Source of the DNA: a virus
Length of the DNA stretch: 26,257 bases
Virus record (IMG/VR): IMGVR_UViG_3300045999_004258
Coordinates: 1-26,257 of that record
Strand: one strand, 5' to 3'
Shown here: positions 23,575-26,257 of the stretch, one piece after another
How positions within the stretch are numbered: position 1 is the stretch's first letter
Layout of the letters: every line of letters begins with the position of its first letter
Translations under genes and position numbers: made by a program
The notes under the pieces: generated by a model
What the model was told of the DNA's origin: nothing
Databases searched by the model: none
What the model saw: the letters and a program-made list of their open reading frames with translations, nothing else

Positions 23575-26257
23575 ATGAAAGATCAAATTTTAAAAATAGC
23601 TGGTGTTAAATCTGAAAAGGAATTTTACAAAAAATATCCATCAGAGGAAGCATTTATGAAAGTACATGGTAAAGCTTTTAAGAAAGCTCAAATGGGAGCT
23701 GCTATTAGTAAAGCCCAAGGAGGAACAACCCTTGATAATAATAATAATGGTGTTCCTGATTATTTAGAATCTTCTCAAGGTGTTCAAGGTGCTTCTAGTT
23801 TTAATCCAGGAAATACTTTTATGCCTAGTGGAATTGGTGCTCCTAATGCTATGGGAGCTGCCAATCAAATGTTAACACCTTCTAATCCATTTGCTCTCTC
23901 TAATGCAGGAAATACGTGGGCTTCAAATAATCCATTACCTCAAGGTGTTACAGATACTAGTGTACCTAGTGATATAGGATATACTCCACCACAAGCATCA
24001 GGAGGGGGTATGGATATGATGCAAGGCATTCCTATTATTGGAGGAATAATGGGAGGATTTAAAGCTTTAGGTGCTCAAAAGAAAGCTAAGAAAGAAGCTA
24101 GAATGTGGAGTAAAATAACTGGTCTCCAAGCTCAAGCTGCAGAGAGTGTAGATGTAGATGCTAATCGTCCAAAGAATTATGTACGTCCAGAAGATAATCC
24201 TGTACAACCTGGTCAATTATTTCCTTCATATGGAGTGGGAACAAATGTTTTAAAACGTAATGGTGGACCTATTAGAGCTGCTTATGGTGCAGAGATTCAA
24301 AACACATATGCTCCTAATACATTATACGATGATTTAGGGTATGAGCCATTAAATGATTCAGATAATGTAAAACAATATTATAATGGAGGGGGGTTACCAA
24401 AGGCTCAAATGGGTATAGCAAGTGCTGGTGGAGAAGGGTTTGGCTCAAATCCTTTTGGAAATATGATTGGTGGAATGTTTGATAATAATGCAGGCTCACA
24501 AATTGGGGGTTCTATAGGAAGTATGTTTGGACCAGTTGGAGGAGCTGCTGGTAGTATGATAGGAGGAATGCTTGATAAAGATGGTGCTGCAATAAAAGCA
24601 GCACAAAAAAGGATACAAAGAAACCAAGGTAGAGTTATGGGTGCTCAATTTGTTAAAGGTATTCAAGGACAATATGGCAGTCATATGGAAGAGGGTGGCC
24701 AATTAACAAACCCTCAATTAATAACAAGATTTGGAGAACTTGATCAACAAGACTTTTATGACTATGCACATCAAGGAATGGATTCTTTAAGAGCAGGTGG
24801 ACATTTAAGAGAATACACACCAATCTCAGAAAGAGGAATGGAACAATATGCTATGGGTGGAGAAGTTAAAACTACTTGGGGAGGACATGCAGAAACTATT
24901 TCTCGTAATCCTTATATGCCAGGTACAGGAGAGACAATTATGTTTAGAGGAAAATCACATGATGAATCTGATGGAAATGGTCGCACAGGTATTGGTGTTA
25001 AATATGGAAAAGGAAAACATGATTCTTATACAGACTATGCTGAGTATGGAACACAAAATGCAGATGCTGATGTAGAAGTGGAAAGAGGAGAACCAGCTGC
25101 TGAGTTACAAGATGCTAATGGAGAAAAGAATTTAACAGTGTATGGTAATTTAAAAATTCCAAATCAATATGTAGATATGCTAGGAGACCCTAAAGCAAAA
25201 GGAAAGAAGTTTAAAAATTACATAGCTGAAATATCTAAAGATGAAGCTAAGCAAAATAAACTTATAGATAAGTCAACAAGTTTATTAAATGATTTAGATG
25301 TAAACAGTCCATTTGATAAACTTAAGTTTGATTCATTAACAGCAAGTATTAATGGAGCTAATATGAAACTTAAATCTATTGCTGATAAGAAAAAGAATGC
25401 AGCTTATTTACAAAATGCAATTAATGATACAGCAGAAGAAAATGGATTAGTAGCAGATGATTTAGCAAGAGGAAAAGTTAAATATGATAAAGAAGCTTTA
25501 CAAGATTATGCTGAATATGGAAAAACAATTCCTAAAGCTAAAGATGGTGATAAAATTACATTTAAATCTGAAAAAGAAGCAAGAGAAAAAGGATTTAAAA
25601 AAGGTAAAGATGGTGTTTGGAGAAAAACAACTACTGTTTCAAAAGGAAACCAAAAAGAAACAAAAGTAGTTGAAGCTATGGTTGAAATACCTAAAGGACA
25701 AAGACAAGATCCTAAAACTGGATTTTGGGGTAAAGTTACACAAAAAGAATTTGAGGAGTTAAAGAAAAATAATCCTTGGTATAACTGGGTTGGTTTTGAT
25801 CCTAAAAATGAACAACAGGTATTAAATTTTCAAGAAACATTTAATGAAAAAGCTAAAGAAGCTGGTTCTACAGCTCGTATAACTCCAGACAAACGTCTTG
25901 GGGAACAAACAGCTAGTGCAAAATTAGATTTAAATAAGAAATCAGAACCAGGAGAAAGTACTACACAAGTAGCAGAAGTTGATGAACCAGATAAAACATA
26001 TAAAACTACTGATTACAAAAGAAGTAAGTTAATGGATATAGCTAACATGATTCTTCCTTTTATCAGACCTACAGATCAAGAACCTCTTGACCCTAGACAA
26101 CTATCTGGAGAAATGTATGCTTTATCAACTAATAAAGTAGAACCTGTACAAGCACAAGGATTCCAACCTGACTTAGCTAGTCCTTATGATATTTCATATC
26201 AAGATCAAATGAATGAAATAACTGCACAAACAAGAGCAGCTCAAAGAATGGCACAAG
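23575..26257 (+). CDS. Second giant cargo-type protein, 3' end outside the window
   Basis: The frame opens at ATG 23575, 2 nt after the previous stop, and is still open after 894 codons at the window end. Visible parts: a KVHGKAFKKAQMGAAISKAQ head; a hydrophobic glycine-rich stretch at 149-166 (IPIIGGIMGGFKAL); motifs RNGGPIRAAYGAEIQ and GGGLPKAQMGIA; a glycine-zipper-like segment at 309-333 (QIGGSIGSMFGPVGGAAG and on); and from residue 457 a region with FRGKSHDESDGNGRTG, VEVERGEPAAEL, LTVYGNLKIPNQYVD and KGKKFKNYIAEI that I recall as conserved in Bacteroidota phage virion proteins. The C-terminal visible part is charged and low in complexity. It shares the GGxxPxAQxG motif with the preceding protein, suggesting a common job. 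The inferred role is an internal virion protein ejected with the DNA. Confidence 0.75.
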   Translation, partial: MKDQILKIAGVKSEKEFYKKYPSEEAFMKVHGKAFKKAQMGAAISKAQGGTTLDNNNNGVPDYLESSQGVQGASSFNPGNTFMPSGIGAPNAMGAANQMLTPSNPFALSNAGNTWASNNPLPQGVTDTSVPSDIGYTPPQASGGGMDMMQGIPIIGGIMGGFKALGAQKKAKKEARMWSKITGLQAQAAESVDVDANRPKNYVRPEDNPVQPGQLFPSYGVGTNVLKRNGGPIRAAYGAEIQNTYAPNTLYDDLGYEPLNDSDNVKQYYNGGGLPKAQMGIASAGGEGFGSNPFGNMIGGMFDNNAGSQIGGSIGSMFGPVGGAAGSMIGGMLDKDGAAIKAAQKRIQRNQGRVMGAQFVKGIQGQYGSHMEEGGQLTNPQLITRFGELDQQDFYDYAHQGMDSLRAGGHLREYTPISERGMEQYAMGGEVKTTWGGHAETISRNPYMPGTGETIMFRGKSHDESDGNGRTGIGVKYGKGKHDSYTDYAEYGTQNADADVEVERGEPAAELQDANGEKNLTVYGNLKIPNQYVDMLGDPKAKGKKFKNYIAEISKDEAKQNKLIDKSTSLLNDLDVNSPFDKLKFDSLTASINGANMKLKSIADKKKNAAYLQNAINDTAEENGLVADDLARGKVKYDKEALQDYAEYGKTIPKAKDGDKITFKSEKEAREKGFKKGKDGVWRKTTTVSKGNQKETKVVEAMVEIPKGQRQDPKTGFWGKVTQKEFEELKKNNPWYNWVGFDPKNEQQVLNFQETFNEKAKEAGSTARITPDKRLGEQTASAKLDLNKKSEPGESTTQVAEVDEPDKTYKTTDYKRSKLMDIANMILPFIRPTDQEPLDPRQLSGEMYALSTNKVEPVQAQGFQPDLASPYDISYQDQMNEITAQTRAAQRMAQ

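Noticed and set aside
1-26257. Diversity-generating retroelement inside the window
   Set aside because: FISUMP domains raised the idea, but I find no reverse transcriptase and no near-identical template/variable pair with A-specific changes. The two FISUMP copies are ordinary diverged paralogues.
1-26257. tRNA genes, CRISPR arrays, insertion sequences, integrase sites
   Set aside because: I scanned for cloverleaf-like GC-rich segments, regularly spaced repeats, transposase motifs and terminal inverted repeats and saw none. The Thr tracts are coding low-complexity sequence, not CRISPR repeats.

Overview
The window is a slice of a tailed-phage genome that very probably infects a Bacteroidota host and belongs to, or is close to, the crAss-like phages (Crassvirales). 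The reasons are the AT-rich DNA, every gene on the + strand with almost no gaps, starts preceded by A/T-rich leaders (for example AATAAATAAATAAA) instead of Shine-Dalgarno sites, one promoter-like match to the Bacteroidota TTTG / TAnnTTTG pattern, and a recognisable late block. That block holds an HU/IHF-like protein, ring/tail-connector proteins, a giant muzzle-type tail protein and two giant glycine- and Gln/Asn-motif-rich proteins that look like virion cargo. Family assignments come from remembered motifs; no search was run. The standard genetic code fits: 16 of 17 visible stops are TAA, one is TAG, and very long frames stay open.

Layout. (1) 1-2225: the tail of a small gene, then two structural-type genes (243 aa and 400 aa). 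A hairpin terminator precedes the pair and a strong intrinsic terminator follows it. (2) 2234-7241: a tail-adhesin region with a 189-aa structural protein, a 41-aa Cys-rich peptide, a collar-type tail fibre, and three mosaic proteins built from small domains joined by runs of 7-8 threonines. It ends in a tandem-hairpin terminator at 7241-7307. (3) 7326-8594: a candidate promoter and a calcineurin-like metallophosphoesterase with an HTH-like N-terminus. (4) 8603-18465: the tail module with a ring-type protein, an HU/IHF-like protein, a second ring/stabilisation-type protein, and three consecutive genes that together look like one muzzle protein cut into three. (5) 18467-26257: two large cargo-type proteins. 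The first carries an N-terminal zinc-ribbon-like motif and an internal HENRH metallopeptidase-like motif. The second runs off the window.

The most interesting feature is the modular Thr-linked system. The same small domains recur in different genes: a 73-74-residue Cys module three times, a FISUMP (Fib_succ_major) domain twice, and an AGxxxGPF N-terminal domain twice. They also decorate the points where the muzzle is split. From 8603 onward genes are separated by only 1-8 nt, which suggests translational coupling and matched production of the muzzle pieces. I infer that the muzzle became a multi-gene scaffold whose surface loops display exchangeable receptor-binding domains.
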